64,000 nt of DNA from Ceratodon purpureus. Its lineage: Eukaryota > Streptophyta > Bryopsida > Pseudoditrichales > Ditrichaceae. The notes below the pieces were generated by a model. It was not told the DNA's origin. It worked only from the letters and a program-made list of their open reading frames with translations, and did no database searches. Location of the stretch: positions 20,450,177 to 20,514,176 of the forward strand of contig CM026422.1 in the NCBI GenBank assembly GCA_014871385.1, read 5' to 3'. Position 1 is the first letter of the stretch; the number at the start of each line of letters is the position of its first letter. A program made the translations under genes and the position numbers. Positions 52,241 to 63,674 of this stretch are shown in pieces.

Positions 52241-53500
52241 GTGAATCCTAGGAGCCGGGAGCCGGGACTCGGGAGCCTGTGAAGTCGACAGGCTGAGAGC
52301 GATATCTAGATGAACTTACAGTAGTTCACACCGGTGCATGTTTGCAAGAGCCAGCTTCTAAACTTCTCATGACACCGAACCCAAATAGAAGGTGGGCGTC
52401 GCAAGAGTAATTGGATACGGTACTAGCATGGTGATGGCTACCATACCGAACTTTGTCCTGACGTAAGTAACAAGCCTCACGGAGCCAATCGGCAGACATC
52501 CGATTTCCAAAACTCGTCACCAATAAACTTCGACGATCACAATATCAACAACAATATTTGTCAAACAGTTATCACAACCAATCATGCAACAGCTATTCCA
52601 AGTCACAGCAAGGCCACCGTTATTGTCCGAGGAGGAAAAATGATGACAGCACCTCTTCATGGACAAAAGAGAAAAAAAGGAAATGTTGCAGAAGAATTGG
52701 TCACAAGAATTTCGACGCACGTTCGAAAGATGAACAATGAACCAGAGGGTCAGAAGATCAGCTAATATGAAGCAAAGGTGTGGATGACCCTGCCCAGCAC
52801 ATGTGATCGAGGATAAACTGCGACAGTTTGAACGCGAACTTGAAGGCGTAAGACAAGTGAGAATTACTACTAAAACTTTCAACAGTCTAGAAGTAAGTAG
52901 AGTCGCTTACAGAAGGGGAAGCGAGGAGAGCTACCGCAACGGCGTGGTGTCGTTGTGGAGAAAATGCGAGAGTCCCAGTGCCAAAGCCACTCAGCTAAGT
53001 AGTTGGCAATGAAGGACTTATAGGGGTGAGAGGAACTATTTATGAGTTGCCGAATTCGAAGTACACCATCTGACACATGATGAAACATCGGCAGGTTTCA
53101 GAAGTGTCACAAGTATCAGAAGTTTCAGAAGTGTCACCTGCTGTATCGGGAACCCCCGGCCATGGCTGTCCAAGCCTGGAAGTACATATGAGTCGACTCT
53201 TATGTTCACAAGAGTGACATGCATTGGGGTGGGGTTCCCGATGCAGCATTCTACCCGCAGCAGGCACCCGCGTTGACGATAATGATCACACTGATCAATC
53301 TTGGCCGATGGTTGTACATTTGTGGCCGATGGTTGTACATCTTGGCCGATGGTCTCACGAGTTTTCGTGCAAGCAGCCCATGCATGCAATCAGTGACTGG
53401 TGGGACGGCGCTGATGGTAACTATACTTACTTGCTAGTACTATTATTATTATTAATTCTAGAACTCTGGAAAGTTGGAAACTGGAAACTGGGCACCGCCG
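52241..53500. other. spacer with short direct repeats
   Basis: No gene recognised. Short repeats include GGGAGCCGGGA (about 52256), CAGAAGTGTCAC/CAGAAGTTT at 53098-53140 and three copies of TTGGCCGATGGT (53298-53354). Confidence 0.5.
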
Positions 53501-53509
53501 TTCATAGAT

Positions 53510-55095
53510 GAATTACTTAGGTTGCAGTGTGTAACTACTTAGGTTGCGAAGTAAGTAAGAAGTTGGCTCGGAGGGTCGCCCGCAATCCCAACTTAGCAGG
53601 TTTGCCCGTTTTTTGGGGCTGTGTGTGGGGGATGTGTGTGTGAGTTGGGCGTGCATATTTGTGGTATCGACTGCTGGAATGCTGGAATGGCGATGATGAG
53701 GAGCTAGTAAGTGGAAACTGTAACCTGGACGTGGAGAATCTAGTGTGTGAATGTGTGTGGGAGAGGGGGATGGTGGCAGTGGTATGCGGTGGAGGGATGG
53801 TGTGAGTGAGTGAGCCCGGTGATGGAGGAGGGCGGTGCGCTTGCGGAGGAGTGGGTTTGATTGATTGACGGAGGGAGGGAGTAGTGAGTGGGAGTCGGAC
53901 TGGCGAATTATCTCATCTTGAGCGTCATCTTGCAGGTTGTTTACGTGAGAGTGCGGTGGCTGGTTGCTTCCATTGGTAGTACTGCTGCTAACGATGGGAG
54001 CTTTCTCGCCGTCGTCGGTCCCGGCGAAGAACGACTGGTAGAAGTCCGGCGCTGCTGGGGCAGCCGACTGGATCATCGATGCCAGAGAACCGCGCTGCGG
54101 TTGAACCACCTGCATGCTCCTGTGCGTGGGTCCGTGATTAGTGGACACGAGAATGACATTGCGGTATCGTCCAGCATTGGCTCGAATCGGAACTCAGGAA
54201 GCAGAGGCTCTTCGCCGACCATGTGTGGATTCGACCAGAAGTCGTCCACGCAATTGACGATCGCGTCCCGGTCCTCCATGCTGCCGTAGCTCAGGCTATC
54301 AGTGCTGAGGTAGTGATCGGACAGCTGGGGCCGGGGTTGAGTAAACCAACTTCGACTCGGAGTAAGCACCACCACCAACTGGACCACCACCACCGAGGAG
54401 ATGGTCCGAGTTCGTGGAGTCCTTGCTTCCGGAGTCGGAGGGGCGCGAAGGAAAGACCGTAACCGGTGATCCTTCGCAAAAACTTGGAGTACTGCATGAG
54501 CCACTGGTAATGGACTCAAACGATGGGTTGCGCACGAGGCTCCCCGGGGCCAAGGTGTTGGCTCGCCCAGGTTGCGCCGCAGCGGCGGTAGCAGAAGCTT
54601 GGCTCTGCGCCATCAGGTAGCTGCTCACGAAGGAAAGACCGTCACCGGTGATCCTTCGCAAAAACTTGGAGTACTGCATGAGCCACTGGTAATGGACTCA
54701 AACGATGGGTTGCGCGCGAGGCTCCCCGGGGCCAAGGTGTTGGCTCGCCCAGGTTGCGCCGCAGCGGCGGTAGCTGCTCGCGAACGATGTCAGAATGCCG
54801 TCATTCTCCGTAGTAACGGATTCGGGAACTGCGATTGCGTTCAACCGAACTCCTCCTCCTCCACTCCCTTGCGACTGCTCACCATTCTGCAGCCCCTTGG
54901 AGTACCCTCCCCCCACCACTACACCCCCTCCCCCATGCTGCTGCTGGTGGTGGCTCGTCCACGTCGGGATCTCCCCACTCCAGCACCGTAGAACAACCCG
55001 CTCCTCTGCCCAGCATCGCCATCTCTCACACTCCACTCCTGCAACCTCCCCGACGCTTGCCGATGGGAAATAGCACTGATTTATAATGAAAAATA
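53510..55095 (-). pseudogene. degenerate serine/glycine-rich gene remnant
   Basis: Several coding-like stretches on the minus strand do not share a frame: TTENDGILTSFASSY (about 54790), LVRNPSFESITSGSCSTPSF and SDSGSKDSTNSDHLLGGGG (54545-54380), then SMEDRDAIVNCVDDFW and GEEPLLPEFRFEPMLDDT (54281-54160), then AAPDFYQSFFAGTDDGEKAP (about 54035). Frameshifts separate the second and third. Composition resembles the disordered N-terminal half of a plant transcription regulator, but no DNA-binding domain is seen and I cannot name the family. It also contains a tandem duplication (next feature). Confidence 0.5.
54446..54774. repeat. 182-bp tandem duplication
   Basis: Copy 1 from 54446 and copy 2 from 54628 share 147 bp with only a few differences (for example GTAACCGG versus GTCACCGG). 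It repeats coding-like sequence of the degenerate gene and so duplicates the peptide LVRNPSFESITSGSCSTPSF. 182 is not a multiple of three, so the duplication shifts frame. Confidence 0.9.
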
Positions 55096-56300
55096 TGAGA
55101 AAGGCCATTAGTAGTAGAAGTAGAGGGACGGGCTGCCCTTTGGTTGCCTGCCCGGGCGGCCCTGCCCGCGATGCAGGACCCGCCGAGGGCCGGGTATTGC
55201 GCCTCGGGTTTCAGACCGGTTTGGGTTCGGAGTAGCTTCGTTTCGGAAGCGGCGTCCGCTGACCTGACGCTGATTCTGTGACGCTGCCGCGGGGGATGAC
55301 GCTACCGCGCGGCTGCGGTTGTGGGGTTGTAGGGTTGTAGGGTTGGGTTATGGGTGGGCCGCTTGGTGAATCAATGAGGATGTTGTGGGCTGATATTTCT
55401 GGCTTTGGGGGACCTTTGGGTTTTGGTGATGGCTCCCTCTCTCCATGCTCTCATGATGTGATTCTCGGGACTGGATCATGGACGCGGGGTGGGTTTGAGA
55501 CGGCCATTGCTTTAGATTTTCATCGTGATGGTGTACTCTATGGAGCTCTGGGTTTGTGGTACTACTTTGTTTTTTTGTATAATTAAACTAAAATTTAGCC
55601 TTCTTATTAAAATTTTGAATTGCAACAAAACACAAAATTACCTAGGAATACCATTATTTTTTATATCACCATATTGTTCCTCATTATGACTTCTACTTTC
55701 TACCAAAAATTTGGATCCATAGAAGCATTTGCGTACTATATATGATTTTTTTTTAACAAAGGCCCAAAAGTAAGCAAATTAGCTCTATTTCATAAACCGT
55801 TCATTTCTAACATACCAGATTTTGCCCAAAAATGCTTTATGTCCAAGCAGTGGTACATGCCAAATTTCATGGTCAACATCATGTTGTAGTGAGTACATGG
55901 CATTATTGTTATAGGGTATTGTACATCACTTTGTAGTCCACATAGCGCATGTCTTATATGTATAAATATTTTATGTATTTCCAAAATTTTACGTTTTGAT
56001 CATAGGTATATTGATAGTTGCACAACTCCAAACTAAAATTTTATTTTTATGGACGATGTGTGGAGTGATTCCTCACATCTAAATGTCAGGATTCAACCTC
56101 CAACTCTATACGGCATGTGTGTTATTATCATTTTGGACACCCCTGTGAACAGAATACGGTCGCGTGGGTCACAAAGGATCTTATCAAAACTAGTCTGCCA
56201 CAGTGATTGTTTTGTGCCACCACTGCCAGGTTCTCTTGTGCAGGTTCCATGCCCGGCGCTGGCCTCGATGCACGCCCGGTGACCTGCAAGTTTGGATGTG
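55096..56300. other. spacer, no gene recognised
   Basis: 55096-55580 is GC-rich, possibly the promoter side of the degenerate gene. The rest is AT-rich, with chance ORFs. Confidence 0.45.
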
Positions 56301-56539
56301 CCTTGCAGCGTTTTGAGGAAAATGGACGAAGCTGTCCACCAATACTGTATATGATTCATTTTCTATCACCTGCGCCACCGTATACGGTTATACGTATGAA
56401 AGTACTCAGTCCGATGGGTCTCTTGGCCGGCCACGGGACGTGATTATGTGTGGTTATATTTCGGTTGAGGACGGGCTTAGGTGGGCGATACGTGCAAAGC
56501 CTACGCCTAGGCTGGCACTTGGCCGTAGGTACTAGGGTA

Positions 56540-56609
56540 GCAAATTTGCATCCCAGGCAAATTTGCATTCCAGGCAAATTTGCATCCCAGGCAAATTTGC
56601 ATCCCAGGC
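56540..56609. repeat. 18-bp palindrome-containing minisatellite
   Basis: Four adjacent copies of GCAAATTTGCATCCCAGG (one with ATTCCAGG). Each copy contains the 10-bp palindrome GCAAATTTGC. It lies just inside the left arm of the long-TIR element. Confidence 0.95.
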
Positions 56610-57249
56610 GCTTGTCTCGATGCAGCCCTGATGGACTGTTTGTCTTGATGCAGCTGCACTCGTCGGGAATGTTCTGTAAATGGAATGCATTTTTGCCTTC
56701 TTCCGAAATTCTCCCAAAAGCAAGCGTCGTCGGAAATTTGATATATTGGTCTAGGTGGGTCCTTTCCAGAATATGCCAGCCTCATTGAAAAAACGGAGAA
56801 AGTTGGAACTTTTACCGAGGGATGTTATGAGTTGCTTGCTTTGTTTAGAAATTCAGAGAAGCTGGGAGTCATGTAGCTCGGAGATATATGTTTTAACGAA
56901 ATCGACCACATGTCTACAGTGACTTCCAAACAATGAAGTTCTGAAATCGTTTCACAATTTTTTTTTAAATCTACTTTTGAGAAATCCAACTGTATGATCT
57001 TGTTCAGAAACATCTAATTAGTCTGTCTGCCAAATTTTATCAATTTTGACCGTACAGATCTTGAGATATATTCAGTCAAAGTTCTAATTTCTATAAAAAC
57101 TTTCAGGCAGATCAACAGTGAAGGGGTCGATTTCGACTCTCTAGGGGTAAGATGATTATTAATTTACGTCCTGAATACCATCATCATTCTTGTCTCATCA
57201 TCATCATTATTCTTATCTCATCATCATCATTTTTCTGGAGCTTTGCAAT

Positions 57250-58215
57250 CCGGTAACAGCGCAATTAGTACGAGGTTGCAATTCCGCTAATTTGTGTTAG
57301 GCGGGGGATTGATTATCTTATGGATGGCCTACTATTTAAGTTGTTCAGTGATAGTGTCTGGTCATTGTTTTGTTTCGCTTTGATCGTTGAATCTCTTTGG
57401 TTCTCTGAGGGGTACTTGCTTCTTTCGCTGAAGAGTGTCGATCATTGGTTCCTCGTTCTGGTAGAGGACGGCGTTTAGTTTTTGACATTATTTTCTTCTC
57501 TGTTGAATGTGTACATTTAAACTCGTTTCTCCTGTTTTCAGTTGTGTTTTGAGGTTATATATTGTTGTTGGTTCGTTGGTGTGTTGCAGGTATTTTGATT
57601 TCAGAAGCAACGAGTTTGTTTGGATTTGAAATGCGGTGTTGTTTGCCCTTTTTTCCCGTCTTATGTTTTTCTGGTCTTCGACAGTCTTATCTGTCGGGTG
57701 GGATCTTGGTCTGGCATTTGGTTTCAGCACTTGGTAACAGATGTTAAGTCATGAGTATTGCAAGCAGTAGTGTAATGAATAGATGGGTTGAAGCACGTCC
57801 CAAGTTTGATTATGCGTGTAAATAAGTACTTGTGTTAGTTACTTTGGTCGCACTGAGTTTTGCAGTTCACTCATGATGAATGGTTTTTGTAGCAGATGAG
57901 AGCGTCCACTTAATCAAGCCAATTCGACGTACCAGTTGACAAGATCGAGACTGTTCAAGCCAATGGCAGTACCAGGTAATGGAGCTGGTTTTCAAGCCAA
58001 TGCTCCACCACCGCCTCCACCGGCCCCAGCGGCGCAGGTGGTACCAGTGGCGGTGCCGATGCCGCAAATTCCACCAGTATTCGACATCGATGGTGGCCTT
58101 GCTGTTGGTTCCCCGCCCAAGCGTTCCAACGATAAATGGAACTTCCATTCCAAGATCGATGCAGCCTAGCCTTTGGAGCAGATAGTTTTCCTCTGCATAG
58201 GCGAGTGGGAATAAA
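57250..58215 (+). pseudogene. gene fragment of unknown family, copy B
   Basis: Sister of copy A at 51390-52240, opposite strand. The last exon-like ORF (57936-58169) encodes QANAPPPPPPAPAAQVVPV, then FDIDGGLAVGSPPK and SKIDAA at the end. Upstream and downstream non-coding sequence also aligns with copy A (for example CCAAGTTTGATTATGCGTGT, and AGGCGAGTGGGAA after the stop). The upstream coding stretches are more decayed than in copy A. It lies inside the long-TIR element, so it is probably captured. Confidence 0.6.
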
Positions 58216-59386
58216 TTAGACGGCCTGCGCTGATTGCAAATTGCCAAGGAGACTCCACTTAGAAACGGATTGATATATTACCATGTTTAACGTCCGTTTT
58301 GGTGGTTCCATGTTTCATAATGCACATACTTAACTCGGTTTAAATTATTTGGTCGAACTGTGAGATATATCATATTTCTCCTTTGCATTTGCATAGGCAT
58401 TCTCATCAATTAATGTGCTCAGTAATATATATAAAATCTATTTCTGCTCGACATCTACATTTGGAAAGAAACACAAGAACTCCTGTCCCTTTTTAAAGCG
58501 GTCAACATGAACTAAGTGTCAGTTTGTCCATGTATTTATGTCCAAAGTACTACCAAGCGTACAAGATTACTACCATTCCAGAGGGAGGAAGACACTGTAA
58601 ACACTCGACATTAGAATATACTAAAAATTATACATCGTATTTTGTAATTAGGATATGATTGCATTTTTTTGGGAGGGTATGACGCCCAGCAATGAGCTCA
58701 AATCTGCTGGACTACATTTCTACAATCAGAATTGCACGACATATCATCACATAAGGAGTAAAACAGAGTCCATAATGCGATCTACCATGTATTGTAATCC
58801 TAAGGACTGCGCCTACGAACATATCCTAAGTATACGGCACCACATGCGGTACTGGCAGGCAGAAAGCACAGCGAAAAGCGTCGTCTGAAACAGTATTTTC
58901 CTCCTTCCCATCCTGATCAACTGAAACATAGTCACGTCCCCTGGCCGACCAAGAGACCCATCCGACTGAGTACTTCCAAGCTACCAGTTATACGTGTAAC
59001 CGTATATACGCTGGTGCAGATCATATAAAATTAATCAAATACAGTGTTTGTGGACAGCTTCTTCCTCAAAACGCTGCAAGGATGCAGGAGGCCCGGGGAG
59101 AAGGAGGTAGACTAGTTAGAGCACAGTAAAGGCGCTGTGTCGGGTCTTGAGTCTGGTGTCTGTCCTCGGCCAGGCCACTCGTGGCTGGCTCTGCCTTGTA
59201 CTCTGTTTTCTTTGCAATGAATTCCGTTCATTTCTTTTCCAACAAAATTAAAAGTACGCCGCCAACAGAATAAAATAATACATGCTGGTGAGATCTCCGC
59301 CTTCAACTCTCAAAACTTCGGCGACCAGCACCGAGTCACGGCTTTCTACACATAGAGCATGCAGACGGATCATGGTTTCAGTGGGG

Positions 59387-59550
59387 CCAAGTTAATGACA
59401 CTCTGGACAGTTTCATTAACTTGGGGCTGGGGTTGGGGTTGGGGACATGGAGGATGGGGCTAGATCACTGCATGGACTCATGGAGCTAGGACTGAGGCTT
59501 GAGGCCTAGGGCCTAGGGCTCTTCAACCCCAAGTTAATGAAACTGTCCAG
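59387..59550. repeat. hairpin-forming CCAAGTTAATGA repeats
   Basis: CCAAGTTAATGA...TCATTAACTTGG at 59387-59424 forms an imperfect 38-bp palindrome. A third copy, CCAAGTTAATGAAACTGTCCAG (two short pieces joined at 59529-59550), is inverted relative to the second. The G-rich arm of the larger inverted repeat lies between them. Confidence 0.8.
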
Positions 59551-60886
59551 ATGTGTGTAGCATAATGTTTGACATTTCATTTGATTTATAAATTTTGAAT
59601 GATATTTTTGTGTTGTATTAAGCCACTGTATTTAAGAAAATTTAATTTTGTTTTAGAAATTATATTTTATGTTTTATTTAGTTCTTGATTGCAACTTAAT
59701 GATCTTAATTAATAACTCAATATTTTAAAGACAAAAACATGGTCATTAGTTATGTTGTATTTTAATTTTGACATGCTTAAAATGTATAATAAGGTATGGC
59801 TTCCAAATTGTTTACATAATTTAACCTTCAGGTTACAAGCCACGTTATTAACCCGTAAAAGACAATTTACATCCTTGCGGTTTTTTTAGAATCTAGACAA
59901 GTAATTGTTATTTCAATTTAAATCAAGATTTTTTGAAACTTTTTGTGAATATTTGCTGTAACAAGAATTTTGAGGCTTTTTTTCTTTTTCTTTCACAAGA
60001 CATGTAAAAAAATAGTTATGTTATGAAAAAATTTATTCGGTGGGCAATTCTGATAAAAAAATTATACAACTTTAGATAAATGAAATCAGTATTATATATA
60101 AGGAAATATTCTAAATTACAATATATACATTAAATAAGGTGGATTTTAAAATTTGATGCTATAAGTAATGTTTATTTTATAATGTATTGGCAATGCAATT
60201 TTAATAACTTGTCTTAACTTGCAAAATATATTAACTTGTTTAGTGGCATAAAACTTGTTTATGAATCTAAAAGCAGTTACAAGGAATAATTAATTCAGAT
60301 GTGATTATTTCAAATTCTCTAATTTTTTAATTTTATTCCAAAATTTTATTTGAATATTTGGAGACAAGATTGTTACATCAAATTTAGAGACATTTTTGTA
60401 TAGTTAAGGATTATTTAAATTAAGAATTATATAGTAGTATGCATATACTTTTAGAAATTAGATACACTAAGACCAGTGCTAGGATTTTCAAAGTTTGTAG
60501 TTTTGATGTTGCTAATGTGACTAATCATCAAAACAAAGGCTGAACAAAGTTGAAAAATACATTGTTCACAAGTCAAATGTATGGTAAACTTTAATGTAAA
60601 CATTGAATGAATCTTCAATTGATAAACTTTGAATCTTCCAACAATGTAATTTTCACTAGCTTATTTCCTTTAATCTTGCTCCCAAAATGAAATCATAGAA
60701 ACCTTTATTTTCAACGCAAAATACAACACTAATGAAATGAAGATACGAACAAAAACATCATTCAAAACTTAAAATCAAATGAAATGTCAAACATACGATC
60801 ACAATATGCTACACACATTAGAACAACAACAATATGAACAAAGGAGTAAGGTATAAAGATATTTTGATACGTGATTTATAATTTAG

Positions 60887-60927
<41 letters not shown>

Positions 60928-61065
60928 TTATTTTATTTTTTATTTTTTTATTTTTTTTTAAAACCATGGGGTTGGAGAGCCCTAGGTCCTAGGCCTCAAG
61001 CCTCAGTCCTAGCTCCATGCAGTGATGCACCCGTGCCTAGCCCCATCCTCCATGTCCCCAACCCC
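59435..61065. mobile_element. ~97-bp inverted repeat around an AT-rich core
   Basis: Left arm 59435-59530 (GGGGTTGGGGACATGGAGGA to GGGCTCTTCAACCCC) and right arm 60968-61065 are near-identical inverted copies, differing by a few bases and short indels. The 1.4 kb between them is strongly AT-rich, contains (TA)n at 60889-60921 and has no ORF. This looks like an uncharacterised foldback-type element or a palindromic rearrangement. No target duplication was seen. Confidence 0.6.
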
Positions 61066-62470
61066 ATGCCAAACCCTTCCCTCCATGCTTCCTCCAAGTC
61101 CCAGCTAGAGACACCTCCCCTTGGGAGCAAGTCCCTTCACAAGAATAATTTACTGCTGTAGCTTGAGAGAGGGACCCGGACCCCACGCAGCTGACCCACG
61201 CAGCTGACCCCACCCTGAGGAGCCTCAACGGCCTAGATCATGGGGCGAAGATCTACGGTCCATAATGTCCTAGCTAGTCCTCGATTTCGAGCCTGGCTAG
61301 TGACGAGGCTGGCTAGTGACGAGGCTTTCCTCTGCCTCTGCTTGTGGACAATCCTCACCCTCGTCTTAAAGACGAGGTTCCCCACCCAAGGCTCCCATTG
61401 TAGGGGGCAAATATTGATTTTTTGATAATTTTTTTTTTAAAATAAAAAAATAATTAAATTGTCTAAAATTAATTTAGTGATCCCCCTAGGCTAATTTAGT
61501 TCCATTAAAATTTTAAAAATCCTAAAAAAAGATTGCACGCCTGGGGGATAGCACGATAAAGTGAACCACAAAGTACAAAATGTGATCACTAAGAAGTAAA
61601 TATGAAGTGTGCTGTTTTTTAAAGCTTAAAGCTAATTTTGAGCATTTTGGTGTAGTTTTTGAGCATTTTAGTCATTTTCTAGGGTGTCATAAGGTATCTT
61701 ACGTGCATCTTCATAAAAAGAACATCTTGAATTGAAACTAAATTTGACGGTTGACCACTAGTTTTAAATCATGAAAATGAACTTTTCCAAAGCCTTGATT
61801 TCTTCATTTGGTGCCTTCTATTGTCTTTAGAGGATGTTTTTTTCAATTTAAAAAACAATGTTTGGTGAAAAAAAACGCACAAAAAGTACCGCAGAAGTGA
61901 CCGTCTTAAAAATCATCCTTGCGGTACTTTTGGAACCCTAAACCAATCAATGAGTATATAAATTGACTATTTTAGAATACCTCTTAAACATATAGAGGGC
62001 ACCACTTAATTAAAAGTGATTTTTTGATAGTTTTTGATTCTTTTATAGTTACTTTTTCAAATGAGTGCATTTACTTTGCTTGGATTTAAAGCCTTCATAC
62101 AATAACTTTAAAGTGTCTACTTTGCACGAAACTTTTCCAAGTTGTAGAAAAACAAGTTGAGAATTCATATTAGCAAAAAAATTTGACTTCAATTACATCT
62201 TTCCATCACTTTTGTGCAATTTTTCCAAAAGAGATAAAAGTTCATAAAACTGGCAAATAGCTAAGCACTTTTGTGGTCCACTTTGTTGTGCTTCTCCCCG
62301 CCTTTCAAAAATAGAATTAGGGAAGAAAGAAGAAGAGGGAGAAGAAGGAGGAGGGCCTGCCTTGTCATTAAGACGAATGCGAGGTTTATAGTCATGGCAA
62401 ACTGGAGAAAATTGTTGTGCGTAACACGAGACATCATAATCTATATACTAAGAAAAGGTCGCCCATAGAT
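61066..62470. other. spacer with small duplications
   Basis: Small direct repeats ACGCAGCTGACCC (61184-61210) and CTGGCTAGTGACGAGG (61292-61324). No gene recognised. The remainder is AT-rich. Confidence 0.5.
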
Positions 62471-62497
62471 TATGTCTGGAATAGTATCTGAAGTCTC

Positions 62498-63674
62498 ATG
62501 GGCCGTGGGCTCAATCATGGTAACTTATATCTTGCACCATCGGAAGAAATACTTCAAAAAAATACACAACCAATTACACTATACAAAGTCAAAGCACACG
62601 CTAATATTGACGGCAATCGAAAAGCGGATAAATTAGCAAAAATAGGGGTAGACCAAGCACATAGAAATGCCAAACATCCATACGAACATGCCCATGCCAC
62701 TCAGTACTACCACCAAAAAGACGAATGACTATCCATGATAGATGCTCCAGACAAAGGACCAGTTAGAGTTCTAAAAAAATAAATTAAAAAAGTTCATAAA
62801 GAAAACAATTTAGAAATCATGGCCATACAAACCTCCAATATATGCAAATGGACAGAAAATGTGGATATAGACAATGAACTTTCTAATGAACTTTGGAAAA
62901 ATCCAGTTATCACAGACAAACAAAAATCGTGCCTTATCAAATTCTGTACGAAAACTTACCTGGGCTATGCTAGAAAACAATTGTTTTCGGAAGACAAAGA
63001 TTTATGTTTATCACATGCCCCATTTGCAGTTCATACAAACCGGATACATGGTTACATGTACTACTCACATATCAACAACATATACATTACTTTGCGTTAA
63101 AAAACACAACAAAGTAGTTTAGGAAATTAGAAAATTACTAATCTCATCGGAAAAATCTCCTTGTTTTATTCTCATGAATGTTGGTACCTTCAATGATAAA
63201 CCTTAAGAAACACCATTCCTAATTGGGTACTTCCTTGCACATGCGGAGCGCAAAGATGTCATTGTAATTCAAGATTTAGACCAGACATTCTCTGTGTCAA
63301 AGGTTTACCATACCAAAGCGATCCTTCGACAAAAATAGATCCCAATTTTACCATACAATTTATTGAATTCACATATTGCAATGACCGATTCTTCCGAGAA
63401 ACACTTAAAGGAAATACAAACCATTAATCGCCAGTATAGTTCCTAGAGGATGGAAAGTCGACCCCCTTATTGTCATTATAGCAGGCGGCAGAGCCACTAC
63501 ACACATCCCATCAATGAAACTACTTGAAGCCAATTTTGAAATGCCTATGCCTATCATTAAAAATGCCTTTAAAAACATAAATACTATTGCAATACGATAT
63601 GCCATGTCTATCCTCCTCCACAAAAGAAAAATAGAAAACCACCAACCACTACCCGTAACATTAGACCCTCCGTA
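62498..63674 (+). pseudogene. non-LTR retrotransposon C-terminal remnant (RNase H and downstream)
   Basis: The first frame contains LYKVKAHANIDGNRKADKLA, the C-terminal active-site motif of RNase H (VKAH, then ADKLAK). Further on, in shifted frames with stops, come NPVITDKQKSCLIKF and KTYLGYARKQLF (about 62900), then CTCGAQRCHCNSRFRPDIL and FIEFTYCNDRF (about 63230-63390), and THIPSMKLLEANFEMP (about 63500) running to TLDPP and a stop near 63674. Order RNase H, Cys/His cluster, RPD...E motif suggests a LINE with a C-terminal restriction-like endonuclease, but that assignment is inferred. The reverse transcriptase is not in the window. At least three frame changes make it inactive. Confidence 0.65.

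Larger units (their letters stand above)
56301..59081. mobile_element. long-TIR DNA element carrying a gene fragment
   Basis: Imperfect inverted arms of about 145-155 bp: left 56301-56442, beginning CCTTGCAGCGTTTTGAGGA, and right 58927-59081, ending with its complement. Shared blocks include AGCTGTCCAC, GTATA-rich sequence, AGTACTCAGTC and GATGGGTCTCTTGG. Long TIRs flanking 2.5 kb of captured gene sequence fit a Pack-MULE or similar element. I could not find a clean 8-9-bp target duplication, so the true ends and superfamily are unsettled. Confidence 0.6.
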
